A stretch of DNA of 59,333 nucleotides from Deinococcus phoenicis (GCF_000599865.1 NZ_JHAC01000001.1:1-59333); one strand, 5' to 3'; shown: positions 1 to 15,286, numbered from the stretch's first letter. Translations and numbers: made by a program. The notes: generated by a model from the sequence alone, not told the origin.

Positions 1-784
1 GGGTGCGGGCCTCCCGGTAGACGCCCGACAGATACTCGCTCGCCTCCTCCCCCGCCATGAAGACCACGCGGGTCAGGCCACCCCGGATGCGCTCGGACCG
101 CAGCACGACCACCGGGGCGGCCAGGCTGGCCCGGGGAACGTGGGTGCCGCCGCAGGCACTCACGTCGAAGGGGGTGCCCCCGGCGTCGCGGAAGATCACC
201 AGCCGGACGTTCCCGCGCACCTTCGCCTCGCGGCGCAGGGGATAGCGGTGCAGTTCGGTTTCGGGGACCGTGGGCGTGTCCAGCGTCAGGTCGGTGCGGG
301 CAAGCGTCTCCCGCAGCAGCGCCTCGGCGGCCTGGATGTCGGCCTCGGTGGGGTCGCCGGTCAGGTCGAGGGTGCCCTCGGCATTCCGCATGCTGACCGC
401 CGCCACCCCGAAGGCCGGATTCACGCGGTGAAAAGCCTGGGCCAGCAGATGTTCCGCGCTGTGCCGCGCCATGTTGCGCCAGCGCCGCGCCGCGTCCACC
501 TCGCCGGTGACGGGCGTGCCGACCGCAGGCACAGTTCCCGCAGACACACCTCCCGCAGGCCCTGCCAGCTCATGCCAGATCATCCCGCTCGCCCGGTCTT
601 TGCGGGTCTCGCGCACCCGGACCTCGCCCCCAGGCCAGCGCAGCACGCCCGCGTCCCCGTTCTGGCCGCCGCCCTCGGGGTAGAAGGCCGTGGCGTCCAG
701 CGCGGCGGCACCCTCCCGCACCTCCGTCACCGTCGCCGTGAACGTCAGGCGGGTGGGGGCTTCGTGGTAGAGGGGCCGGGTCAC
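1..784 (-). CDS. AlaX-type alanyl-tRNA editing protein (C-terminus cut by window edge)
   Basis: Reading the minus strand from a GTG at 784 gives an open frame to the window edge, about 261 codons. It holds the two metal-site motifs of the AlaX/ThrRS second-additional-domain editing fold: a HxxxH in ARHSAEHLL (near 470-450) and a CxxxH in SACGGTHVP (near 160-140). These bind zinc and hydrolyse Ser or Gly mischarged on tRNA-Ala. An N-terminal FYPEGGGQ segment, typical of the AlaRS editing region, is also present. The GTG overlaps the stop of the upstream acetyltransferase gene as GTGA, so the two are translationally coupled. The C-terminus lies outside the window, so a full-length alanyl-tRNA synthetase cannot be the source because no aminoacylation domain precedes the editing domain. 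The family call is firm. Confidence 0.85.
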   Translation of the reverse strand, partial: MTRPLYHEAPTRLTFTATVTEVREGAAALDATAFYPEGGGQNGDAGVLRWPGGEVRVRETRKDRASGMIWHELAGPAGGVSAGTVPAVGTPVTGEVDAARRWRNMARHSAEHLLAQAFHRVNPAFGVAAVSMRNAEGTLDLTGDPTEADIQAAEALLRETLARTDLTLDTPTVPETELHRYPLRREAKVRGNVRLVIFRDAGGTPFDVSACGGTHVPRASLAAPVVVLRSERIRGGLTRVVFMAGEEASEYLSGVYREART

Positions 785-1581
785 GCGGGCCGGTGGGGGC
801 GCGGTGTCAGGCCCTGCGTGCGCACCAGCTTGCGGACCTCCTGGCAGCGGCAGCCCGGATAGGTGCAGAGCAGCGCCTCGGGGTCCTGGGTCAGCAGGCG
901 CACGGTGGCGTCCACCAGGTCACGGACGCGGTACAGGCGCAGCGTGGCATTTCCGACGCGGGTGGACCGGCCGCGCACCTGCGGAGCCAGCCGCTCGAAG
1001 TCCGCCGAGCAGTTGGGAAAGGCGGTGGGCAGCACCTGACCCTCCAGCGGCACGTAACGCGTGAGCAGCGGCATGCCCGCCACGTGTTCGCCGTAATGCA
1101 CGGACGTATTGCTGCCAAAGTCCACGCCCATCAGCAGGGCGTATCCGTTCAGGTCGTACAGCGCCCCGATGGGCTGGTACGGACTGGCGAGCGTCTGCGC
1201 CGCCGTGACCCGCTCCGCCTCCGCGCCCAGGGCAATGAAGCTGAGAGTGGGATGGAAGCTGCGCAGGGCGTCGGCCCGTTCCACCAGTTCCTGCGGCACC
1301 CGCCCGATATCGCGGCTGACCCTGGAATCCCGGTGAAAACGGGCGTGGACGGGGGACGTGGCGTGCCGCAGCAGGGTCTGGTAGGTGAAGGCCGGGGCCA
1401 CCAGCGTGGCCGTCCGCGTGGCCAGCGTCTCCACCACGGTCCGCGCGCCGCCTTCCAGATGTCCGAAGGCCTTGAGGCTGGCGTGGACCATGACGTGCTG
1501 TGAGCCGTCCAGCCCCAGCTCGGCCAGTCCCGCCGCGAGGCTCTCGGGCGTGACGGACGGCTTGCGCAGCATGTTCAGCAC
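781..1581 (-). CDS. AAC(3)-family aminoglycoside N-acetyltransferase-like protein
   Basis: The 266-residue product matches the antibiotic_NAT/YokD family in length and order of motifs: VMVHASLKAFG near residue 30, GGARTVVETL near 43, APAFTYQT near 60, FHPTLSFIALG near 110 and YGEHVAGMPL near 160. Members transfer acetyl from acetyl-CoA to the 3-amino group of aminoglycosides, but many chromosomal homologues such as YokD have no shown resistance role, so the substrate here is unknown. The start is GTG at 1581, set by a TAGACT hexamer six bases upstream and no Shine-Dalgarno. The gene overlaps the AlaX gene by four bases, forming a two-gene operon. A Cys-rich tail (CTYPGCRC) near residues 240-247 is unusual and could bind metal or form disulfides. 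Confidence 0.8.
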   Translation of the reverse strand: MLNMLRKPSVTPESLAAGLAELGLDGSQHVMVHASLKAFGHLEGGARTVVETLATRTATLVAPAFTYQTLLRHATSPVHARFHRDSRVSRDIGRVPQELVERADALRSFHPTLSFIALGAEAERVTAAQTLASPYQPIGALYDLNGYALLMGVDFGSNTSVHYGEHVAGMPLLTRYVPLEGQVLPTAFPNCSADFERLAPQVRGRSTRVGNATLRLYRVRDLVDATVRLLTQDPEALLCTYPGCRCQEVRKLVRTQGLTPRPHRPA

Positions 1582-1587
1582 AGCGTC

Positions 1588-1593
1588 AGTCTA
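1588..1593 (-). promoter_or_regulatory. Leaderless-type -10 element TAGACT
   Basis: TAGACT lies six bases before the GTG of the AAC(3)-family gene, and no Shine-Dalgarno is present. This matches the leaderless promoter pattern of Deinococcus. Confidence 0.55.
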
Positions 1594-1649
1594 CCAGCGG
1601 TCAGCCGCCAGGATCAGCCGTCATGACACAGAACCTGCCCGGCGCAGAA

Positions 1650-1688
1650 GGGAGCCGTCCGGACGCGGACAGCTCCCCTGCTTTTTTT
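1650..1688 (+). terminator. Intrinsic terminator-like hairpin, T-tract on plus strand
   Basis: GGGAGC-c-GTCCG-gacg-CGGAC-a-GCTCCC is followed by CTGC and seven T. The uridine tract is on the plus strand, although both flanking genes are on the minus strand. On the minus strand the stem is followed only by CTTCT. It may end transcription in both directions or end an unannotated plus-strand transcript. Confidence 0.6.
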
Positions 1689-1731
1689 GCCGGGCTTCTT
1701 TTGCCGGAGGCGGGCCGGCAAAGGCCGAACG

Positions 1732-3891
<2,160 letters not shown>

Positions 3892-3946
3892 GCGGGCTTC
3901 CTCCAGGCAGGGTGAGAGCGGGCGGAATCCTCCCTGCGACGCCGCG

Positions 3947-3975
3947 AGTATAGGCGCGGGCAGCAATCCGGTCAA
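3947..3975 (-). promoter_or_regulatory. Sigma-70-type promoter of the GSIII gene
   Basis: On the minus strand TTGACC (3975-3970) is followed after 17 bases by TATACT (3952-3947). Transcription would start near 3940, leaving a leader of about 50 bases that contains the GGAGG at 3905-3901. Confidence 0.7.
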
Positions 3976-3998
3976 TGAAGGGGTGACAAGCTGCACAG

Positions 3999-4012
3999 AT
4001 GAATCTTTTCAT
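3999..4012. promoter_or_regulatory. Inverted repeat between the two GS genes
   Basis: ATGAA-TCTT-TTCAT is a perfect 5-bp inverted repeat about 24 bases upstream of the GSIII -35 box. It may be a regulator site; no known consensus is claimed, and such a short repeat can occur by chance. Confidence 0.25.
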
Positions 4013-4109
4013 GTGAGTCCAGTGCCGGGCATTTTGCAGTTTGTTCCCGTCTTTCTGGGCGGAAAGCCATAAAGTGGGTGACAGAGCGGACGCCGATTGC
4101 CCGGCAGGC

Positions 4110-4139
4110 TTGCGCGGCTCCCCTCGCGCCCGCTACGGT
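4110..4139 (+). promoter_or_regulatory. Candidate promoter of the GSI gene
   Basis: TTGCGC (4110-4115) and TACGGT (4134-4139) are 18 bases apart. They are followed by GGAGG at 4151 and ATG at 4166. The -35 match is weak. Confidence 0.35.
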
Positions 4140-4165
4140 CAGCGCAGCCCGGAGGCTTTGATTCC

Positions 4166-5524
<1,359 letters not shown>

Positions 5525-5708
5525 GGGCGTCCAGGCAGCACACCTTGCCCCCAGCAGCACCCCCCATCCGCCCGTCACCAGCCTGTGAGCCAAGTGTGAC
5601 GGGCTTTAACCCGAGAGATATTGCTGCTTCTTACCGGACTACGCAACTCAGTATTTCCAAAGGGAATCTGACCACTCTCTTATTGCCCATTCGCTCATGA
5701 GTGCCACA

Positions 5709-5737
5709 TTGACTTCCCTTTAAGACCTCCCTAGAAT
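5709..5737 (+). promoter_or_regulatory. Promoter of the first binding-protein gene
   Basis: TTGACT (5709-5714) and TAGAAT (5732-5737) are 17 bases apart. The surrounding sequence closely matches the promoter of the paralogue at 7282-7310, including TCATGAGT upstream and GCATCTCA downstream. Confidence 0.8.
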
Positions 5738-5790
5738 TGGTCGCATCTCAACACAGGCGCGCAAGCGCAGCAATATCCCCTGGAGGACGC

Positions 5791-6939
5791 ATGAAGAAAA
5801 CCGCCCTGAGCATTTCTCTGCTGGCCGCTCTCGCACTCGGCAGCGCCCACGCCGCCACGGTCGTCAAGATCGCCACCATCAGCCCTCTGTCGGGCAGCAG
5901 CAGCAACCTGGGCCTCCAGATCAAGAACGGTGCCCAGCTCGCCGTGAACGAGATGAAGCCCCAGTTCGCCAAGGCCGGCATGACCCTCGAACTGGTCGCC
6001 TACGACGATCAGGGCGACGCCGCCACCGGCACCGCCGCCGCCCGCCGTGTGGGTGCCGACAAGAGCATTCTCGGTGTGGTGGGCACCCTGAACAGCGGCG
6101 TGGCGATTCCCGCCAGCGCGGTGCTGGCCCCGAGCCACGTGGTGATGGTCAGCCCGGCCAACACCAACGAGAAGGTGACCGACCGCGGCCTGAAGAACAT
6201 GAACCGCATCTGCGCCCGTGACGATTCTCAGGGGCCGGCGGGCGCCGACTTCCTGCTGGACACCCTCAAGGCCAAGCGCATCTATGTCCTGAACGACAAG
6301 ACGCCCTACGGCCAGGGACTGTCCGAGCAGGCCGAAAAAGAGCTGAAGGCCAAGGGCGCGACCATCGTGCAGAGCGAGGGTGTCGCCGCCGAGGAGCGGG
6401 ACTTCACGGCCATCATCACCAAGCTTCAGGCCCTCAAGCCCGACGCGATCTACTTCGGCGGCCTGTACGGGCAGGTCGGTCCCTTCGCCAAGCAGCTGCG
6501 CGACAAGGGCATCCAGACGCCCATCATAGGCGGGGACGGCTACGACAGCGATGACCTGGTCAAGCTGGCGGGCACCGGGGCCACCAACATCTACTTCACG
6601 ACGGTCGCGCCGCCCGTGGACGCGGTGCCGGCGGCCAAGGCCGTCGCCGCCAACTTCAAGAAGACCTTCGGGAGCGACATCCAGGGCTTCGGCGTGATGG
6701 GCTACGACGCTGCCAAAGTGGTACTCCAGGGCATCCTGAACGCCTCCAAGGCCGCCGGAAACAAGGCGCCCACCCGCACCCAGGTCGAGACGGTGGTGCG
6801 GGCCGGCACCTACAACGTGCTGACCGGGCAGGTCAAGTTCGACAAGAACGGCGACCGCACCTCCGCCAAGATGTACGTGATCGCCGTCAAGGACGGGAAC
6901 CGCAGCACCGCCGGGACCGTCACGATCACCCGCAAGTAA
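5791..6939 (+). CDS. Branched-chain amino-acid ABC transporter substrate-binding protein (copy 1)
   Basis: The 382-residue product is a periplasmic Leu/Ile/Val-binding protein of type I fold (Peripla_BP_6). A signal peptide is clear: KK, a hydrophobic stretch, then an AHA-A cleavage site near residue 21, followed by IATISPLSGSSSNLG, the usual ligand-loop start. No lipobox cysteine is present. The start at 5791 follows TGGAGG by four bases. It lies upstream of the permease and ATPase genes and delivers ligand to them. It is clearly paralogous to the next gene, including its promoter, so the pair arose by a tandem duplication. The exact amino acid bound cannot be read from sequence. Confidence 0.9.
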   Translation: MKKTALSISLLAALALGSAHAATVVKIATISPLSGSSSNLGLQIKNGAQLAVNEMKPQFAKAGMTLELVAYDDQGDAATGTAAARRVGADKSILGVVGTLNSGVAIPASAVLAPSHVVMVSPANTNEKVTDRGLKNMNRICARDDSQGPAGADFLLDTLKAKRIYVLNDKTPYGQGLSEQAEKELKAKGATIVQSEGVAAEERDFTAIITKLQALKPDAIYFGGLYGQVGPFAKQLRDKGIQTPIIGGDGYDSDDLVKLAGTGATNIYFTTVAPPVDAVPAAKAVAANFKKTFGSDIQGFGVMGYDAAKVVLQGILNASKAAGNKAPTRTQVETVVRAGTYNVLTGQVKFDKNGDRTSAKMYVIAVKDGNRSTAGTVTITRK

Positions 6940-7281
6940 CGCCTGTCAGGGCGGCGACCCGCAAGCCGCCGCCCACCTTGAGGATCAATCCGGAACAGAG
7001 TCACGCGGTCGGTTGTGCCCTGGAGAGGGGTTCACTCTCCTGCACAGTCGGCCGCGTGGCTTTTCTGAAGACAGGCCACCATGTTCCCGCACCCCGAGGT
7101 TCCCCGAAAACACCAGCCGTCGAAAGCGCTGATTTTTAGACCCGGCGGATTCCCGACCCTTTGGGGCAGACACCAGCAGCTCGCGCAACTCGGAATCGTC
7201 ATCCTCAACTTTTTGGCAACAATAGAGCCTGGATCCGGATGAAAAATTGTACCGGTTGCAGGATTTTTCATGAGTTCCCCA
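6940..7281. other. Intergenic stretch between the two binding-protein genes
   Basis: This gap of about 340 bases holds two small hairpins and no convincing gene. GGCGGC/GCCGCC at 6950-6970 lacks a T-tract, and GGAGAG/CTCTCC lies near 7021-7041. The stretch is more AT-rich than its neighbours toward 7200-7280, leading into the promoter of copy 2. Short open frames on either strand lack ribosome sites. Confidence 0.5.
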
Positions 7282-7310
7282 TTGACTTGATCTTTAGGCG
7301 TCCCTACAAT
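7282..7310 (+). promoter_or_regulatory. Promoter of the second binding-protein gene
   Basis: TTGACT (7282-7287) and TACAAT (7305-7310) are 17 bases apart. The flanks are shared with the promoter at 5709-5737, which shows that the control region was duplicated along with the gene. Confidence 0.8.
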
Positions 7311-7354
7311 CGGGCATCTCATCAAGGCGCAGCGCGCACTATTCCGGAGGACGT

Positions 7355-8506
7355 ATGAAGAAACCCACCTTGAGCGTTGCCGTCGTGGCCGCCCTGGCTC
7401 TGGGAAGTGCCCAGGCCGCCACCGTCGTCAAGATCGCCACCATCAGCCCGCTGTCGGGCAGCACCAGTAACCTGGGCCTCCAGATCAAGAATGGCACGCA
7501 GCTGGCCATCAACGACATGAAGGCCCAGTTTGCTAAGGCCGGCATGACCCTTCAGCTGGTCGCCTACGACGATCAGGCCGATCCGGCGACCGGGACGGCG
7601 GCGGCCCGCCGGATCGTGGCCGACAAGAGCATTCTGGGGGTGGTCGGTCCCCTGAACAGCGGCGTGGCGATTCCCGCCAGCGCTGCCCTGGCGCCCAGCC
7701 ACGTGGTGATGGTCAGCCCCTCGACCACCAGCAACACGGTCACGGACCGGGGCCTGAAGAACATCAACCGGCTCTGCACCCGCGACGATGCCCAGGGGCC
7801 AGCGGGCGGCAACTTCGTGGCAGGAACTCTCAAGGCCAAGCGCGTGTACGTGCTGAACGACAAGACCCCTTACGGTCAGGGGCTAGCGGATCAGGCGGCC
7901 AAGACCATGCAGGCCCGGGGCGTCACCATCGTGCAAAACGAGGGTGTGGCCGATACGGAACGGGACTTCACGGCCATCATCACCAAGCTTCAGGCGCTCA
8001 AGCCCGACGCGATCTACTTCGGAGCGGTGTACGGGCAGGTCGGTCCCTTTGCCAAGCAGCTGCGCGACAAGGGCATCCAGATTCCCCTGGTGGGCGGCGA
8101 CGGCTACGACAGCAACGAGCTGACCAAGCTGGCGGGCAGCGGCGCCAACAACATCTACTTCACCACCGGAGCGCCGCCTGTGGACGCGGTGCCGGCGGCC
8201 AAAGCGGCGGCGGCCAGCTACAAGAAGACCTTCGGCAGCGAGATCCAGGGCTTCGGTGTCATGAGCTACGACTCGGCGAAGGTCGTGCTTCAGGGCATCC
8301 TGAACGCCTCTAAGGCCGCCGGGAACAAGGTGCCCACCCGTGCCCAGGTCGAGACGGCCGTGCGCGGCAGCACCTTCAACAACCTCCTGACCGGGCAGGT
8401 CAAGTTCGACAAGAACGGCGACCGCACCACCGCCAAGATGTACGTGATCGCCGTCAAGGACGGCAAGCGCAGCACGGGCGGTATCATCAACGTCAGCCGC
8501 AAGTAA
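7355..8506 (+). CDS. Branched-chain amino-acid ABC transporter substrate-binding protein (copy 2)
   Basis: The 383-residue product is a close paralogue of the preceding gene. It has the same signal peptide architecture (AQA-A cleavage) and the same blocks, such as KIATISPLSGS, TAAARR, GPLNSGVAIPAS and LNDKTPYGQGL. Differences cluster in the ligand-facing loops (for example NTNEKVTDRG versus TTSNTVTDRG), which would fit altered ligand preference or affinity. GGAGG precedes the ATG by about six bases. It is the copy nearest livH and probably forms one transcript with livHMGF, since 123 bases separate it from livH and no T-tract terminator lies between. Confidence 0.9.
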   Translation: MKKPTLSVAVVAALALGSAQAATVVKIATISPLSGSTSNLGLQIKNGTQLAINDMKAQFAKAGMTLQLVAYDDQADPATGTAAARRIVADKSILGVVGPLNSGVAIPASAALAPSHVVMVSPSTTSNTVTDRGLKNINRLCTRDDAQGPAGGNFVAGTLKAKRVYVLNDKTPYGQGLADQAAKTMQARGVTIVQNEGVADTERDFTAIITKLQALKPDAIYFGAVYGQVGPFAKQLRDKGIQIPLVGGDGYDSNELTKLAGSGANNIYFTTGAPPVDAVPAAKAAAASYKKTFGSEIQGFGVMSYDSAKVVLQGILNASKAAGNKVPTRAQVETAVRGSTFNNLLTGQVKFDKNGDRTTAKMYVIAVKDGKRSTGGIINVSRK

Positions 8507-8629
8507 GGGACGTTCTCCCACGTTGTAGGGAGCGCGCGGGTCAGACCGTTCGCTCCCCTCAGCAGTGGGCGGCAGTCCAGGCCACGGTTTCCAAGGCAAC
8601 GGTTCTCGAGCGGTACGGTCAGGTGAGAC

Positions 8630-9619
8630 ATGGATCTACAGACGGTCGGTAATATTCTGCTTCAGGTGCTGGTCGGCGGCCTGAGCCTCGGCGTGCTGTA
8701 CGCCATCGTGGCCCTGGGCTACACGATGGTGTACGGCGTGCTGCAACTCATCAACTTCGCGCACAGCGAGGTCTTCATCACGGGCGGGATCATCGCTTAC
8801 CTGGTCTTCAGCGGCCTGCAGGGCGTGGCGATGAACGGCTACGTGAAGCTGCTGCTGGCGGGTCTGGCGGCGATGGCCGTGTCGGGCCTGCTGAACGTGC
8901 TGATCGAGCGGCTGGCCTACCGGCCCCTGCGCGGCGCTCAGCGGCTGGTCCCGCTGATCACGGCCATCGGCGTCTCGCTGGTCTTGCAAGACCTCCTGCG
9001 CTTTCTGGTGGGGCTGCGGGGCCAGTTCGACCTGAGTGTCCCGCTGCCGCAGGGCTTCGCCAATCCCATCACGTCGGTCCTGGGCATCAACATCAGTGTG
9101 CTGAACCTACAGGTCAAGGACGTGATCTTGATCGTGGTGGCGGCGCTGATGCTGGTCGGCCTGAACCTGCTGGTCAACCACACCCGGCTGGGCCGCGCGA
9201 TTCGCGCCGTCGCCCACGACCGGCAGACCTCGGGCCTGATGGGCATCGACGCCAACCGCATCATCAGCCTGACCTTCCTGATCGGCGGGGCGCTGGGCGG
9301 CCTGGGCGGCGTGATGTTCGCGATGAAGTACCAGGCCCTCAACGCCTACAGCGGCACGGTGCCTGGCCTCAAGGCCTTTACGGCGGCGGTGCTGGGCGGC
9401 ATCGGCAACATTCCCGGCGCGGTGCTGGGCGGGCTGGTGCTGGGCTGGCTGGAGACGCTACTGGGCGTGATCAGCCTGTTCGGCAGCATCCCCGGCCTGG
9501 CCTGGCTGGGGGCCATCAAGGCCGAATACAAGGACATCGGCGCGTTCCTGGCGCTGATCCTGATCCTGTTCCTCAAACCCGCAGGCCTGCTCGGCAAGGC
9601 CACCACGGAGAAGGTGTAA
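8630..9619 (+). CDS. livH: Branched-chain amino-acid ABC transporter permease LivH
   Basis: The 329-residue inner-membrane protein has about eight hydrophobic segments and the LivH-type motifs GYTMVYGVLQLINFAH near the N-terminus and GLGGVMFAMKYQ with FTAAVLGGIGNIPGA in the C-terminal half. The latter is the EAA-like loop that contacts the ATPases. It pairs with LivM to form the channel of the importer. AGGTGAG lies just before the ATG. The next gene starts one base after its stop, so the two are co-translated. Confidence 0.93.
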   Translation: MDLQTVGNILLQVLVGGLSLGVLYAIVALGYTMVYGVLQLINFAHSEVFITGGIIAYLVFSGLQGVAMNGYVKLLLAGLAAMAVSGLLNVLIERLAYRPLRGAQRLVPLITAIGVSLVLQDLLRFLVGLRGQFDLSVPLPQGFANPITSVLGINISVLNLQVKDVILIVVAALMLVGLNLLVNHTRLGRAIRAVAHDRQTSGLMGIDANRIISLTFLIGGALGGLGGVMFAMKYQALNAYSGTVPGLKAFTAAVLGGIGNIPGAVLGGLVLGWLETLLGVISLFGSIPGLAWLGAIKAEYKDIGAFLALILILFLKPAGLLGKATTEKV

Positions 9620-9620
9620 C

Positions 9621-10997
9621 GTGACCAGCCTTTCTGCATCTCCACGCGGCCTCGGGGGCGACCGGACCCTGGCGCTGCTCGCCTACACCGCCGTGACGGC
9701 CCTGCTGCTGATCTTCATGCGCGGCTTCGTGGCCGACGGTCCGGCGCGGCTGCTGGCGCCCGTCCTGTTCGGCGCGTTCCTGCTCTCGCTGCTGTTCGCG
9801 TACCAGTGGCGCGCGGCGGGTTGGGCCAAGACCCTGGTATTTGCCGTCGGCATCGGCTTCGTGCTGCCCTTCATGGGGCGCGACAATACGTCCTACTTCG
9901 ATCTGGTGATCCAGATGCTGATCTTCGCGGCGCTGGCACTGGGGCTGAATATTGTGGTGGGCCTGGCGGGCCTGCTCGACCTGGGCTACATCGCCTTTTT
10001 CGCGGTGGGGGCTTACTTGTGGGGCGTGTTCGGCAGCCCGCAGCTCGGGGCCGTCACCGGGAACCCGGTCTTTGCCAACGGCGTGAATCCCAACCTGTTC
10101 TGGCTCTTTATTCCGCTGGGGGTGCTGGCGGCGGCGCTGGTGGGCGTGCTGATCGGCCTGCCCGTGCTGAAGCTGAAGGGCGATTACCTCGCCATCGTGA
10201 CGCTGGGGCTGGGCGAGGTGGTCCGCATCTTCGCCAACAACCTCGACGTAACAAACGGGCCGCAGGGCATCACGCCCATCGAGAGCGCGCCGGTGCCCTG
10301 GCTGAACACGCTGGCGCAGAACCTGGGCTTCTCGGAAGACCAGTACCGGCTGTTTTTCCTGTACTTCCTGGTGCTGGTCGTGATCGCCGTGGTGATTCTG
10401 GTCAACTACCGCCTCGACCGCTCCAAGATCGGGCGGGCCTGGGTCGCCATCCGCGAGGACGAGATCGCCGCGCAGGCGATGGGCGTGCCGCTGCTGCGGA
10501 CCAAGCTGCTGGCTTTTGCCACCGGCGCGAGCTTCGCCGGGGCGATGGGCGTGATCTTCGCGGCCAAGCAGAACTTCATCGACCCCAAGAGCTTCGACTA
10601 CTTCCAGTCCATCGGTGTGCTGAGCATGGTGATTCTGGGCGGCATGGGCAACATCGCCGGGGTGTTCCTGGGCGCGGTCGTGGTCACGCTGCTGAACCTG
10701 ATGGTGCTGCCCACCCTGTCGGAAGTGTTGCAGCAGAGCTTTCCCAACCTGAACCAGAACCTCGACCCCAGCAAGTACCAGCGCCTGATCTTCGGGCTGG
10801 TGCTGGTGCTGATGATGCTCTACCGCCCCGAAGGGCTGCTGCCCAGCGCCCGGCGCAAGGCCGAGATGCACGCCGACGAACCGGCCCCGGACAGTCTGGT
10901 GACCCAGAACCAGCTGGAGGGCGACACCGGGAGCGAAGTGTTCTCCCCCGGCCTGAGCACCATGAAGGAAAACGACCGCACAGGAAGTGAACGATGA
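9621..10997 (+). CDS. livM: Branched-chain amino-acid ABC transporter permease LivM
   Basis: The 458-residue membrane protein starts at GTG 9621, one base after the livH stop. It carries GLNIVVGLAGLLDLGYIAFFAVGAY-type LivM sequence near residues 110-135 and the cytoplasmic ATPase-contact loop IREDEIAAQAMG near 275. FTAG-type glycine-rich segments such as LGGMGNIAGVFLGA follow near 340. A charged C-terminal tail of about 50 residues after the last membrane segment (from RRKAEMH) is longer than usual. Its stop overlaps the ATG of livG (ATGA), which indicates coupled translation. Confidence 0.92.
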   Translation: MTSLSASPRGLGGDRTLALLAYTAVTALLLIFMRGFVADGPARLLAPVLFGAFLLSLLFAYQWRAAGWAKTLVFAVGIGFVLPFMGRDNTSYFDLVIQMLIFAALALGLNIVVGLAGLLDLGYIAFFAVGAYLWGVFGSPQLGAVTGNPVFANGVNPNLFWLFIPLGVLAAALVGVLIGLPVLKLKGDYLAIVTLGLGEVVRIFANNLDVTNGPQGITPIESAPVPWLNTLAQNLGFSEDQYRLFFLYFLVLVVIAVVILVNYRLDRSKIGRAWVAIREDEIAAQAMGVPLLRTKLLAFATGASFAGAMGVIFAAKQNFIDPKSFDYFQSIGVLSMVILGGMGNIAGVFLGAVVVTLLNLMVLPTLSEVLQQSFPNLNQNLDPSKYQRLIFGLVLVLMMLYRPEGLLPSARRKAEMHADEPAPDSLVTQNQLEGDTGSEVFSPGLSTMKENDRTGSER

Positions 10998-11789
10998 GCC
11001 TCCTCGACGTGCAGCACCTCACCAAGACTTTCGGTGGCCTGACCGCCGTGAACGACGTGACGTTCCAGGTCCCCGAGCGCAGCATCATCAGTGTGATCGG
11101 GCCGAACGGGGCAGGCAAGACCACCTTTTTCAACCTGATTACCGGCATCTACGCGCCGGACAGGGGCACGATCACGCTGGCGGGGCAGAATCTGGTGGGG
11201 CTGCGGCCCGATCAGGTGGTCAGCGCCGGCATCGCGCGCACTTTCCAGAACATCCGCCTGTTTCCCAGCATGACCGCCGAGGAAAACATCATGCTGGGGC
11301 GCGGCACTCGGCTGAAGACGGGGTTCTGGGACGCGGTGTTGCGCAACCGCACCTTTCACCGCGACGAGGACAACGCGCACGAGACGGCCTCGGTGCTGCT
11401 GGATTTCGTGGGCCTGAGCCGCTGGCGGGGCGAACTCTCCACCAACCTGCCCTACGGCGACCAGCGCAAGCTGGAGATCGCCCGCGCGCTGGCGACCACC
11501 CCCAAGCTGGTGCTTCTCGACGAACCGGCGGCGGGCATGAACCCCCGCGAAACCGAAGACCTCAAGGCCCTGATTCGCCGGATCCGCGACGACCTGGGCG
11601 TGACGGTGGTCCTGATCGAACACGACATGCGCCTGGTGATGACCTTGTCGGAAAACATCACCGTGCTGGATTACGGCACCAAGATCAGCGAGGGCCTGCC
11701 CCATCAGGTCCGCAACGACCCGCGCGTAATGGAAGCGTACCTGGGGCGCGGCGCGGCGGCGGGCGAGTACGGCAAGGAGGCGGGGCAGA

Positions 11790-11797
<8 letters not shown>
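10994..11797 (+). CDS. livG: Branched-chain amino-acid ABC transporter ATP-binding protein LivG
   Basis: The 267-residue product has Walker A GPNGAGKTTFF near residue 36, the LivG-specific GIARTFQNIRLF near 75, a signature region NLPYGDQRKLEIARAL near 155, and Walker B LVLLDEPAAGMNP. It hydrolyses ATP for the importer together with LivF. The signature motif reads YGDQR rather than LSGGQ, as is normal for LivG. It overlaps livM by four bases and livF by eight. Confidence 0.95.
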
Positions 11798-12551
<754 letters not shown>

Positions 12552-12562
12552 CCCGGACCGCA

Positions 12563-12614
12563 GCAGAAGGCGGGGAAGGCGAGCGCGAACAGCTCGACCT
12601 TCCCCGCCTTCTGC
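12563..12614 (+). terminator. Long hairpin after livF
   Basis: A perfect 17-bp stem (12563-12579 with 12598-12614) is topped by a further CGAGC/GCTCG stem. There is no T-tract, so it may act as an mRNA 3-prime stabiliser or a weak terminator at the end of the liv operon. Confidence 0.6.
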
Positions 12615-12631
12615 CAGCTTGACCACCATCG

Positions 12632-12640
12632 TTAGCACTC
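12632..12640 (+). promoter_or_regulatory. CIRCE half-site TTAGCACTC
   Basis: This is a perfect left half of the HrcA operator (consensus TTAGCACTC-N9-GAGTGCTAA). The right half is not present (GACATGACC at the expected place), so full HrcA binding is doubtful. Confidence 0.3.
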
Positions 12641-12646
12641 CATAAA

Positions 12647-12667
12647 CTTGACATGACCACACTCAAG
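12647..12667 (+). promoter_or_regulatory. HAIR element (HspR operator) at clpB
   Basis: CTTGACA-N7-ACTCAAG matches the HspR operator consensus CTTGAGT-N7-ACTCAAG with exact spacing, 5 of 7 in the left arm and 7 of 7 in the right. It overlaps the -35 box of clpB, as expected for a repressor site. HspR control of heat-shock genes is known in Deinococcus. Confidence 0.85.
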
Positions 12668-12676
12668 TCCCAGAAT
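12648..12676 (+). promoter_or_regulatory. Sigma-70-type promoter of clpB
   Basis: A perfect TTGACA (12648-12653) lies 17 bases from CAGAAT (12671-12676; 4 of 6 match). Transcription would start near 12683, just before the GAGGAGG at 12687-12693, which rules out the ATG at 12675 as start. Confidence 0.75.
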
Positions 12677-12701
12677 GGAGGGACTTGAGGAGGCCATCAC
12701 T

Positions 12702-15260
<2,559 letters not shown>

Positions 15261-15286
15261 CGCCTTGAGGAAAGCCCTCAGGAAAA

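Noticed and set aside
1699..1722. Second hairpin TTTGCCGG/CCGGCAAA just past the GSIII stop as its terminator
   Set aside because: On the minus strand the stem is not followed by a T-tract, so intrinsic termination is not supported.
3892..3996. N-terminal extension of GSIII by about 35 residues
   Set aside because: It runs through the -10 and -35 boxes. GGAGG and the conserved N-terminus both support 3891.
12675..12701. ATG at 12675 as the start of clpB
   Set aside because: It overlaps the -10 box of a well-formed promoter. The TTG at 12702 has GAGGAGG at the right distance and gives the expected ClpB N-terminus.
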